A program made the translations under genes and the position numbers. The notes beneath the pieces were generated by a model that saw only the letters and a program-made list of their open reading frames with translations, made no database searches and was not told the DNA's origin. Positions 18,442-25,351 of a stretch of 64,000 bases of DNA are shown in pieces (position 1 is the first letter of the stretch; each line of letters opens with the position of its first letter). The stretch is from Spirochaetaceae bacterium (GTDB taxonomy: Bacteria > Spirochaetota > Spirochaetia > Treponematales > Treponemataceae): NCBI GenBank assembly GCA_017618015.1, contig JAFZVC010000065.1, positions 62,001 to 126,000 of the forward strand, given 5' to 3'.

Positions 18442-19598
18442 AAAGCCCCCAGTGCCTGCTCTAAATCAGCAATCAAATCATCCGCGCTCTCAATTCCGAC
18501 TGATAGTCGGAGTATTGAAGGCGTAATTCCGTTTTTTAGCCGGATTTCCTCCGGCACGTCGGCGTGGGTCTGCGTTACAGGGTACGTTATAAGCGACTCT
18601 ACACCGCCAAGGCTTTCCGCATACTGAATAAGCTTTACGTTGTTCAGCAAGCCGAGAGCGCGCTCCACAGTATCTGTCTGGAACGTGAGCACTGCCCCGA
18701 AACCGCGCGACTGCTTTTTCATAGTGCCGTAGCCCGGATGCTCCGGCAGCCCAGGATAGAGTACTTTCTTTACAGACTTCTGAGTTTTGAGCCATTCGGC
18801 TATTTTGTGGGCGTTTTCCTGCGCGCGCTCCATGCGGACGGCAAGCGTCTTTATTCCGCGAAGGACGAGCCAGCTGTCAAAAGGCGAAAGCCCGGCTCCT
18901 GTAGTTTTTATGAGGAAACGGAGCTTTTCATGGACAGACTCGTTGTTCGTCACGATGAACCCCGCAAGCGTGTCGTTGTGCCCTGCGAGGTATTTCGTTC
19001 CTGAATGAACCACAATGTCCGCGCCCAAAAGAAGAGGATTCTGAAAATAAGGCGACATGAAAGTGTTGTCAACTATAAGAAGAAGCCCGTGCTTTTTAGT
19101 CTGCGACGCAATCTTGGCAATGTCGGTGACGTTCATCATCGGGTTCGTTGGCGTTTCAAGATAAACCGCCTTTGTCTCCGGGCGAATAAGCGGCGCAATG
19201 TCGTCGGTGGCAGTATTTACGCGCGTAAAGGTAATTCCGTTTTTGCGGGAAACATTGTCGAAAAGCCTGATGGAGCCGCCGTACAAGTCTGAATCAGCGA
19301 TTATGTGATCACCAGGAGAGAACATCTCCATTAGAAGGGAGACGGCGGCCATTCCGCTTGAAAGAGCGAAAGCATCTATTCCACCCTCCAACGCGCACAC
19401 GACTTTCTCAACCTGCGCGCGTGTAGGGTTTTGAAGCCGTGAATAATCAAATCCCGTGCTTTGTCCCACTGCTGGGTGCGCATAAGTCGCCGTCTGGTAT
19501 ATCGGAAAGCTTACAGAACCGTAGTGACTACAGTGTGTTTCATCCGGTTCCTCTGCCACCTCGGTATGAAGGCATTTTGTTTCGATTGCGAGAGACAT
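18438..19598 (-). CDS. cystathionine gamma-synthase / lyase family PLP enzyme
   Basis: A 386-residue Cys/Met metabolism enzyme. YSRLQNPTR (about residue 50) binds the PLP phosphate of the neighbouring subunit. LSSGMAA, ETPTNPMM and the PLP lysine in HSGTKYLAGH are all present. The family includes MetB, MetC, cystathionine gamma-lyase and O-acetylhomoserine sulfhydrylase; the sequence alone does not separate them with certainty. GGGGGC lies before the ATG at 19598, 9 bases after the ATPase stop. With a cystine-type transporter upstream and PatB downstream, a role in interconversion of cysteine and homocysteine is the simplest reading. Confidence 0.93.
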   Translation of the reverse strand: MSLAIETKCLHTEVAEEPDETHCSHYGSVSFPIYQTATYAHPAVGQSTGFDYSRLQNPTRAQVEKVVCALEGGIDAFALSSGMAAVSLLMEMFSPGDHIIADSDLYGGSIRLFDNVSRKNGITFTRVNTATDDIAPLIRPETKAVYLETPTNPMMNVTDIAKIASQTKKHGLLLIVDNTFMSPYFQNPLLLGADIVVHSGTKYLAGHNDTLAGFIVTNNESVHEKLRFLIKTTGAGLSPFDSWLVLRGIKTLAVRMERAQENAHKIAEWLKTQKSVKKVLYPGLPEHPGYGTMKKQSRGFGAVLTFQTDTVERALGLLNNVKLIQYAESLGGVESLITYPVTQTHADVPEEIRLKNGITPSILRLSVGIESADDLIADLEQALGAL

Positions 19599-19607
19599 AC
19601 AAGCCCC

Positions 19608-20360
19608 CTAGATGACGTATTCAACGCTTTTAAGGACGCGCTGCAAAAACTGCCTTGTGCGGTCTTCTTTCGGGTGGTTGAAAATCTCGGTGGCAGTGCC
19701 TTTCTCAACGACGACACCGCCGTCCATAAAAATAACCTGAGAGGCGACTTCCTCCGCAAAGCTCATCTCGTGAGTCACAACGATCATCGTCGTTCCCTCT
19801 TTGGCAAGCTCTTTTATGACGTTAAGAACCTCGCCAACAAGCTCCGGGTCAAGCGCGCTCGTAGGCTCGTCAAACAGCACGACATCCGGGTTAGGTGCGA
19901 CGGCGCGAGCAATTCCCACGCGCTGCTGCTGACCGCCCGAAAGCTGCGACGGATAGTAATCCTTGCGGTCAAGAAGACCGACCTTTTCAAGAGCTTTCTC
20001 CGCTATTTCGCGGGCTTTGTCCTTCGGTATTTTCCGCGCCGTTACAAGACCTTCCATAACGTTTTCCAAAGCCGTCTTGTTCGCAAAAAGATTGTAGTTC
20101 TGATAAACGAAACCCGTCTTGCGCCTTACGCTGAGAATCGTCTTTTTGCTCGCGTGCGAAAGCGAGGTCTTTATGTCGTCAAACTCAAGCTCGCCCTTGT
20201 CTGCCGTCTCAAGAAAGTCGATCGTGCGTAAAAGAGTTGTCTTGCCGGAACCGGACGGTCCCAGAATAACGACGACATCGCCTTTTTGAACGGTAAGGTC
20301 TACGCCCTTCAATATCTCATTATCACCAAAAGCTTTATGAACATTTGTTACTTTAAGCAT
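19608..20360 (-). CDS. polar amino acid ABC transporter ATPase
   Basis: A 250-residue ATPase of the GlnQ/HisP/TcyN family. Walker A is GPSGSGKTT, the signature LSGGQQQR, Walker [15 protein letters not shown] and the switch His lies in [10 protein letters not shown]. The start is the ATG at 20360: the in-frame ATG at 20372 is immediately followed by GGGGGAG, which is the ribosome site for 20360. It overlaps the end of the permease gene by 8 bases. Together with two permeases and two binding proteins this has the gene content of the Bacillus TcyJKLMN cystine importer. Confidence 0.95.
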   Translation of the reverse strand: MLKVTNVHKAFGDNEILKGVDLTVQKGDVVVILGPSGSGKTTLLRTIDFLETADKGELEFDDIKTSLSHASKKTILSVRRKTGFVYQNYNLFANKTALENVMEGLVTARKIPKDKAREIAEKALEKVGLLDRKDYYPSQLSGGQQQRVGIARAVAPNPDVVLFDEPTSALDPELVGEVLNVIKELAKEGTTMIVVTHEMSFAEEVASQVIFMDGGVVVEKGTATEIFNHPKEDRTRQFLQRVLKSVEYVI

Positions 20361-21174
20361 TTTCTCCCCCATTAATTACTTGGCGCAAGGCGAAGAGCTT
20401 TCGCACTCCGCCGGGAAAACTGCCGGGCGAGTTTTTTGAAAACCCACCGGACGATTTGCCGGAACTCTTGCCGTTCGACCCCGTCTTAAAAGCTGACGCG
20501 CGTTTTTCCCAAAGTTTGAAAAGCTGCTGCACGACAGAACAGATAATTATATATATTACAAATATATCAAGATATGCTTCCAAGTAATTGTAGCCGTAAG
20601 AAGCCTCGATTTTTGCGACGGCTGTTATATCCTTTACTGTCATCATGAACGCGAGCGATGTGTTCTTTATAAGACCGACAGTCGCGTTGCACAAGTTAGG
20701 CAAAGCCGCGACAATCGCCTGTGGAATGATTATCCTGCGGAACGTCTGCGCGTACGTAAGCCCGCACGTGTAGCCCGCTTCAAGCTGCCCCCTGTTTATT
20801 GTGAGCAATGCGGAGCGGAACACCTCTGAAAGGATAGCCGCCATGCTGAACGAAAAAACGAAGAACGCATAGATGATAGGGTTCAATGAAAACACGTCAA
20901 AGCTGCTTCCGGTGCTCTTAAAAAATGCGTTCAGCGCCGACGGAACGAGCGAGTAAATGACGAGTATTTGAAGAACGACCGGAGTTCCGCGGATAATCGA
21001 AACGTAAGCAGCACAAAGCTGGCTAAGGACTTTTACTTTATGGATGCGCGCAAGGGCGATAAGAAAGCCGAGCACGCTTCCTATAACAAGCGACACCGCC
21101 GTAATCAAAAGAGTCGTAGGAACTGCCTTCCACAAAAGCAGGAATGTCTTTAATAAAAACGATACGTCAAACAT
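20353..21174 (-). CDS. amino acid ABC transporter permease with Ser/Gly-rich tail
   Basis: A 273-residue HisM/TcyM-type permease with about five membrane helices. The EAA loop is [22 protein letters not shown] near residue 140. Typical permeases end near residue 225; this one continues with some 45 residues rich in Ser, Gly and Lys ([10 protein letters not shown]) before the stop. The DNA of that tail is built of short CCGG/TTGCCGG repeats and may come from a repeat insertion. It lies 8 bases after the first permease and would form the heterodimeric channel with it. Confidence 0.93.
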   Translation of the reverse strand: MFDVSFLLKTFLLLWKAVPTTLLITAVSLVIGSVLGFLIALARIHKVKVLSQLCAAYVSIIRGTPVVLQILVIYSLVPSALNAFFKSTGSSFDVFSLNPIIYAFFVFSFSMAAILSEVFRSALLTINRGQLEAGYTCGLTYAQTFRRIIIPQAIVAALPNLCNATVGLIKNTSLAFMMTVKDITAVAKIEASYGYNYLEAYLDIFVIYIIICSVVQQLFKLWEKRASAFKTGSNGKSSGKSSGGFSKNSPGSFPGGVRKLFALRQVINGGENA

Positions 21175-21182
21175 CTTTCTTC

Positions 21183-21884
21183 CTAAAGTGATTTTCTGCC
21201 CTTGGAGAAGTGTTTCTCAATCCGCTTGAAAAGCTGCTCCAACAAGATGGTCAGAACCCAGTAAATGATTGCGAGCGCGGTGTACGTCTCAAGCGCGTAG
21301 CCGCCAAAGTTCATGCTGATTATCAGGTTTCCCTTTCCCATGACATCTATAAGCCCAATCGTAAAGGCGAGCGAGCCTTCTTTAAGAAGGGCTATAAGGC
21401 TGTTTCCAAAGTTGGGAAGGGAAACGACGAACGCCTGCGGCAACATGATCCGGATAAACGACTGCTTTTCCGTAAGCCCGGATGTAAGGGCAGCCTCACG
21501 CTGACCAGCCGGAACCGCAAGATAGCTTCCCCTCATTATTTCCGCTGCACTCGCACTGAAAAGAAGCCCAAGCGCAGTTATTACGTAGAAAGCCTTTGCC
21601 CAATCGTTAATGTCCACCTTGAACAAAGCCCAGAACAAGTTCGGGAGCCCGTAAAAAATGATGAACAACATGACGATTGAAGGCGTGCAGCGGAAAGCAT
21701 TTATTATGAATCCCGCCACATTCCGCTTCCATTTATGCTTTGAGAGCATTGCCCGTGCCAGGAAAAATCCCAGCACAAGCCCGACGATTACTGTTCCTAT
21801 AAGAATCTCAAATGTTACAAGGAGATATGGCAGCAATTCCGGGATAAACTCAAATATTTTCTCTGGATAAAAAGGTCTGTCCAT
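21183..21884 (-). CDS. amino acid ABC transporter permease
   Basis: A 233-residue inner-membrane permease of the polar amino acid family. Helices lie at about 20-42, 62-82, 93-112, 155-175 and 200-220. The EAA motif is 'REAALTSGLTEKQSFIRIMLPQA'. FRCTPSIV matches the FRGTP consensus with a Cys in place of Gly. It follows the binding-protein gene by 6 bases and precedes the second permease by 8. In TcyJKLMN-type systems the two permeases form one channel. Confidence 0.94.
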   Translation of the reverse strand: MDRPFYPEKIFEFIPELLPYLLVTFEILIGTVIVGLVLGFFLARAMLSKHKWKRNVAGFIINAFRCTPSIVMLFIIFYGLPNLFWALFKVDINDWAKAFYVITALGLLFSASAAEIMRGSYLAVPAGQREAALTSGLTEKQSFIRIMLPQAFVVSLPNFGNSLIALLKEGSLAFTIGLIDVMGKGNLIISMNFGGYALETYTALAIIYWVLTILLEQLFKRIEKHFSKGRKSL

Positions 21885-21890
21885 TGCTGA

Positions 21891-22715
21891 TTACTTAAGT
21901 AAAGCAGAAATATCCTCGCCGAAATATTGGATGGCAAGCTTTGTTATCGTGCCATTCTTCTGAAGCGTCTCTATAGCCTCATCGTACGCATCGGCGAACG
22001 CCTGCTGCTTGTTGTTGAACAGAGGCCACGTCGGGATACCCTTATACGGGATGTATGTAAGCTTGTCCTTGAACTGTCCGTAAGGCGCGCCGTCCACAAC
22101 GATGTTGTTCTGGAACGAGAGCTTTATGTCCAAATAAGCGTCGTAGCGTCCTTCAAGAACCCATGTGTAAGCGTCCGTCGCAAGGAACTGGTCGCCGGCT
22201 ACAAGGTTTACCTGTGCATCAGGGTTCTCTTTGTTGTAGTCGGTTATTACCGAAAACTGTGCGCTCGATGCGCTGATTGGCACAAGCTTTCCAGAATACT
22301 TGGCGAACGACGGCAGATCAGTTATCTCATTTGCGTTTTCTGTTCTGATTACGATACCAAGGATACTTGCTCCAATCGGGTTTTTCGGGAAAATGTACTT
22401 CTTTTTGCGCTCCTCAGTTACCCAAACGCCTTTTGTTCCAACATCGTACTTTCCCTGAAGCACGCCGATAAGAAGATCGTCGTCTGATGTCGGGAAAAAC
22501 TCGAACTCGTAGTCAGGAAGAAGCTTGTCAACTTCTTTCATGACGGCAACCTCAAAGCCGTCTGACTCGCCTTTCTCGTTCACGTAATCGTATGGCACGT
22601 AGTAGTTTGTGTGCGCCACACGGATTTTCTGTACCTGGCTCTCTTTCTTTCCACCGGCAAATACGGCTGTAAAAATCAATGTAATCAACGCAATCGCTGT
22701 AAATGTCTTTTTCAT
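21891..22715 (-). CDS. family 3 solute-binding protein, copy 2
   Basis: A 274-residue periplasmic protein of SBP family 3 (PF00497), probably the receptor of the cystine-type importer. The signal peptide ends with VFAGGKKES; no lipobox Cys is present, so it should be soluble. The ligand-binding core 'YYVPYDYVNEKGESDGFEVAVMKEVD' is typical. It is a close paralogue of the product of 22813-23637 (large identical stretches over the whole length), so a gene duplication is evident. Ribosome site AGGAG. A long stem-loop separates the two copies. Confidence 0.94.
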   Translation of the reverse strand: MKKTFTAIALITLIFTAVFAGGKKESQVQKIRVAHTNYYVPYDYVNEKGESDGFEVAVMKEVDKLLPDYEFEFFPTSDDDLLIGVLQGKYDVGTKGVWVTEERKKKYIFPKNPIGASILGIVIRTENANEITDLPSFAKYSGKLVPISASSAQFSVITDYNKENPDAQVNLVAGDQFLATDAYTWVLEGRYDAYLDIKLSFQNNIVVDGAPYGQFKDKLTYIPYKGIPTWPLFNNKQQAFADAYDEAIETLQKNGTITKLAIQYFGEDISALLK

Positions 22716-22747
22716 TTGTTTTTTCTCCTATTTTTCAGTCTTCGTGA

Positions 22748-22807
22748 CTGTTTCGGGTATATTCAGCGAGAGCAGCTGCTTACTGCAAGCGAACAACCCC
22801 GAAACAG
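22748..22807 (-). repeat. intercistronic stem-loop between the two binding-protein genes
   Basis: CTGTTTCGGG (22748-22757) and CCCGAAACAG (22798-22807) pair perfectly. Inside is a second small hairpin (GCAGCTGC). A further CAGTC/GACTG hairpin follows at 22737-22750. There is no T run, so mRNA protection or processing is more likely than termination. Confidence 0.6.
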
Positions 22808-22812
22808 TAGTC

Positions 22813-23637
22813 TTAGTCGAGCAGTGCGGAAATATCCTCACCGAAATACTGAATGGCAAGCTTTGAAATAATACCGTCCTTCTGAAGCTTCTCAATAGCC
22901 GTGTCGTACGCGTCGGCAAACGCCTGCTGGCTCTTGTTGAAAAGCGGCCATGTCGGTATTCCCTTGTATGGGATGTATGTCAGCTTATCCTTGTACTGCT
23001 CGTAAGGTGCACCCTCTTTCAAGACATTATTCTGAAATGAGAGCTTTATGTCTACATACGCGTCGTAACGACCTTCATTAACCCAGATATATCCGTCGTT
23101 GGCACCGAACTGATCGCCAGCGACAAGCTTTACCTGCGCATCGGGGTTAGCCTTATTGTAGTCGTCAATAACCGTATACTGAGCGTTTGCGGCTCCAATC
23201 GGCACAAGCTTTCCTGAATACTTTGCGAATGAGCGGAGGTCAGTTATCTCATCAGCTGTCTCTGTTCTGATTACGATACCGATGATACTTGCTCCAATCG
23301 GATTTTTAGGGAATACATACTTCTTAAGACGTTCCTCAGTTACCCATACACCTTTTGTTCCAACATCGTACTTTCCCTGAAGTACACCGATGAGAAGATC
23401 GTCGTCCGATGACGGATAATACTCGAACTCATATTCAGGAAGAAGCTTGTCAATTTCTTTCATTACGGCAACCTCAAAACCGTCGGAATTGCCGTTTTCA
23501 TCGACAAAATCGTATGGCACGTAGTAGTTTGTGTGCGCCACACGGATTTTCTTAACTGAACTTTCTTTCTGTCCACCTGCGAAAACTGCGCCCAGAACCA
23601 ATGTTACCAATGCGATTGTTGTTATTATCTTTTTCAT
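22813..23637 (-). CDS. family 3 solute-binding protein, copy 1
   Basis: A 274-residue exported solute-binding protein, paralogous to 21891-22715. The signal peptide ends VFAGGQKES without a lipobox. Most differences between the two copies lie near residues 145-200, the hinge and pocket side, which would fit a different or wider substrate range. Two receptors sharing one channel is the arrangement of Bacillus TcyJ and TcyK. AAGGAG is 6 bases before the ATG. A GTGCGG/CCGCAC hairpin lies just upstream of the ribosome site at 23658-23675. Confidence 0.94.
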   Translation of the reverse strand: MKKIITTIALVTLVLGAVFAGGQKESSVKKIRVAHTNYYVPYDFVDENGNSDGFEVAVMKEIDKLLPEYEFEYYPSSDDDLLIGVLQGKYDVGTKGVWVTEERLKKYVFPKNPIGASIIGIVIRTETADEITDLRSFAKYSGKLVPIGAANAQYTVIDDYNKANPDAQVKLVAGDQFGANDGYIWVNEGRYDAYVDIKLSFQNNVLKEGAPYEQYKDKLTYIPYKGIPTWPLFNKSQQAFADAYDTAIEKLQKDGIISKLAIQYFGEDISALLD

Positions 23638-23733
23638 TTGTATACTCCTTGCATTTGTGCGGAACTCACCGCACCATTTTCAAAACAGTCAAACTGCGCA
23701 TCTCCTTAACAACAGCCTGACTCTTGCGGAACT

Positions 23734-23800
23734 AGCCGCGACTCTCTCCGTGCCGTGCTTTGCCGTTTATTTCGCGGCAAACTCCGCTTACTTCGCGGCT
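23734..23800. repeat. family 1-like palindrome at the end of the UroD-like gene, copy F
   Basis: The outer stem is AGCCGCGA/TCGCGGCT with an AGTA/GAGA-type internal loop, the inner stem TTTGCCG/CGGCAAA. The right arm forms the last four codons and the stop of the UroD-like gene. Confidence 0.6.
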
Positions 23801-24774
23801 TCGCGAACCCACTCAAACCGATCGAACGAAATATCTTTCGGAACCGTACAGTCCGCGCCAAGTATAATGCCCTTCCTTCCGGCTGCGTCCAAAATACGCT
23901 TCGTCTCTGCCTGAACCTCTTCTTTCGTGCCCTTGTAAAGCACGCCCTCCCTTGTGTTCGCAAAGCCGCCGATAATCGCCTTGCCGCCGAAAATCTTCTT
24001 TCCCTCAGCAAGCGAAATGCCCTCAACGACGGACGCAAAGTTTATTACCTTCGCAGGGTAATTCTTGAACAGCGCAAGGTTGTTCTTCGCTCCCTCATAG
24101 CCACATATATGAAGGATATTCTTTCCTCCGGCGGCATTGGCAGCCGTCAGTACAGCAAGCTCCGACGGCGCGATAACTTCCGCGTATAAATCCTCGGTAA
24201 CGCTTGCATCCTGAATTGTCTGCGCACTAAGGTAAATGCCGTCCGCGCCACCTTCCGCAATAACAGCCCTGGCAAGCTCCGACGTGTTCTGTGCGATAAC
24301 GCCAAGTGCCTGAATAACGGCCTCTTTGTCTTCCTTAATGAACGCAGCAAGCTTTTTGTCGCCGCCGGCAGCCCACTTGAACGCCGTCGCCGGAGCAAAA
24401 ACGTTGTAGAACGTAAGAACCTCGTCTCCAAAGCTTGATGTAAGCTCCTTAACGAGCGAAACCTGATCGCGTATCCATTTGTCATCGAACGCGATTGGCT
24501 TAAGCTTGCGCAAGTCAGACGCATGTTCCGCAGCCTTAAGAACTTTTGCTGTCTCCGGCTCAAAGAAATATCCGTCGCTCATAAGCTTTACAAAATCGGG
24601 CTTAAAGGCCTTAACAAAGTTTTTGTGTCCGCTTATGTTCTGCTTCCTCATCTCCTGATGGTCATAAGAAGAAAGAAGTTCATCGGCGGTATAGTGAAAC
24701 CAAAATCCAATTGGTGTTCTTTCGGTCGGTTTATTATTGAACGCGTCCCAGACGAGTTCTCTTTTTCCAGACAT
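23788..24774 (-). CDS. uroporphyrinogen decarboxylase-like protein (MtaA/CmuA methyltransferase family)
   Basis: A 328-residue TIM-barrel protein of the UroD superfamily. It lacks the N-terminal arginine pattern of true haem UroD. It has the His-x-Cys-Gly zinc motif of cobalamin-dependent methyltransferases (ILHICGYEGAKNNL, about residue 220), as in MtaA, which moves methyl groups to thiols such as coenzyme M. The start at 24774 follows AGGAG; the longer reading to 24801 has none. It is the first full gene after the cysteine-rich leader peptide, so a methyl transfer in thiol or methionine metabolism is plausible. No corrinoid protein gene is adjacent, so the methyl donor is unknown. Confidence 0.85.
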   Translation of the reverse strand: MSGKRELVWDAFNNKPTERTPIGFWFHYTADELLSSYDHQEMRKQNISGHKNFVKAFKPDFVKLMSDGYFFEPETAKVLKAAEHASDLRKLKPIAFDDKWIRDQVSLVKELTSSFGDEVLTFYNVFAPATAFKWAAGGDKKLAAFIKEDKEAVIQALGVIAQNTSELARAVIAEGGADGIYLSAQTIQDASVTEDLYAEVIAPSELAVLTAANAAGGKNILHICGYEGAKNNLALFKNYPAKVINFASVVEGISLAEGKKIFGGKAIIGGFANTREGVLYKGTKEEVQAETKRILDAAGRKGIILGADCTVPKDISFDRFEWVREAAK

Positions 24775-24844
24775 AGTTTTCTCCTGTATGCATGGCTGCA
24801 CCCCATGCGTTTGTGAAAAGATTTGAAGCTAAAGGACTTTCAGC

Positions 24845-24922
24845 TTAAGCGAGACAACAACAGAGGCACATGCGTCCGTTGCGGAAATTTTCACGAACTA
24901 ATTTTTCGAAATAGAATTTCAT
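24845..24922 (-). CDS. cysteine-rich leader peptide (25 residues)
   Basis: A short reading frame with an ideal ribosome site AAGGAGG (24934-24928), 5 bases before ATG. The peptide begins MKFYFEKLVRENFRNGR and ends MCLCCCLA, i.e. four cysteines within five codons just before the stop. It lies between the operon promoter and the first operon gene, 71 bases before the UroD-like start. Runs of a codon for the end product of an operon are the mark of ribosome-mediated attenuation; poly-Cys leaders of this kind control cysteine genes in mycobacteria. I infer that stalling at the Cys codons under cysteine shortage raises expression of the downstream transporter and cystathionine genes. A weak stem (AAGCT...AGCTT, 24823-24848) and GCATGG/CCATGC (24790-24809) follow; neither has a T run. 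Confidence 0.75.
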   Translation of the reverse strand: MKFYFEKLVRENFRNGRMCLCCCLA

Positions 24923-24944
24923 GTCAGCCTCCTTATAACGACTT

Positions 24945-24998
24945 TGTGGCAACGGTACACACGGATGCGTAAAATGCTGCGATACCGCGGTTACCACA
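24945..24998 (-). promoter_or_regulatory. leader hairpin upstream of the cysteine peptide
   Basis: TGTGG.AAC..CGGTA (24998-24983) pairs with TACCG.GTT.CCACA (24957-24945), forming about 13 base pairs with a 25-base loop. It resembles the T-box core by eye but has an extra base and no stem I. Confidence 0.5.
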
Positions 24999-25012
24999 CA
25001 ATATTGGTTGAT

Positions 25013-25080
25013 TTATTTACCTAGTATATAACTAGGTTATAACTGTTTATACATCTTATTTACCTACTTAGTCAATAGGT
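25013..25080 (-). promoter_or_regulatory. sulfur operon promoter with two operator copies
   Basis: The promoter is TTGACT (25075-25070), 18 bases, TATAAA (25051-25046). Two 25-bp copies of ACCTA-N9-TAGGTAAATAA lie at 25080-25056 (over the -35) and 25037-25013 (just after the start). They are 43 bp apart. Each is an inverted repeat plus an AT-rich tail, as expected for a dimeric repressor. The regulator is unknown. Confidence 0.75.
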
Positions 25081-25201
25081 TTTTAGAAAAAAGTTTTCTT
25101 TTTAGTGATTTTTCAATAAGTGTGCTAATTATATTATTGTATTACTTAGATTTGCCGAGTCGATTCAACACACAAAAAGCGCACGAAATCAGCACGCTGC
25201 A

Positions 25202-25345
25202 CGACCAGCCGCGCGCAAACTGGAACAAGCCGCGCGAAACGCAAACACACCCCGCGCAAAACCGCGACCAGCGGCACGCAAACTGGAACAAGCCCCGCAA
25301 AACGCCAGCAATCTCCCGCACGAACCGCGATCAGCCCCGCACCCC
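25202..25345. repeat. 63-bp tandem repeat, about 2.3 units
   Basis: The motif CGACCAG / CGATCAG recurs at 25202, 25265 and 25328, exactly 63 bp apart; CGCAAACTGGAACAAGCC is identical in the first two units. 63 is divisible by three and a plus-strand frame (25122-25364) spells a basic 21-residue repeat. However, no ribosome site supports it and the last unit runs into the end of purF. Apart from this and the sulfur promoter I see nothing else in 24923-25351. Confidence 0.8.
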
Positions 25346-25351
25346 GCGAGA

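Noticed and set aside
22611-22871. Short plus-strand frames across the binding-protein genes
   Set aside because: They mirror the minus-strand genes in both paralogues and have no coding signals.
24945-25010. T-box riboswitch before the cysteine operon
   Set aside because: The core GTGG.ACCGCGG-like string has an inserted base, and the 40 bases between promoter and core cannot hold stem I with a specifier loop. The leader peptide explains cysteine control better.
25202-25345. CRISPR array
   Set aside because: Only 2.3 contiguous units of 63 bp without spacers; no cas genes in the window.
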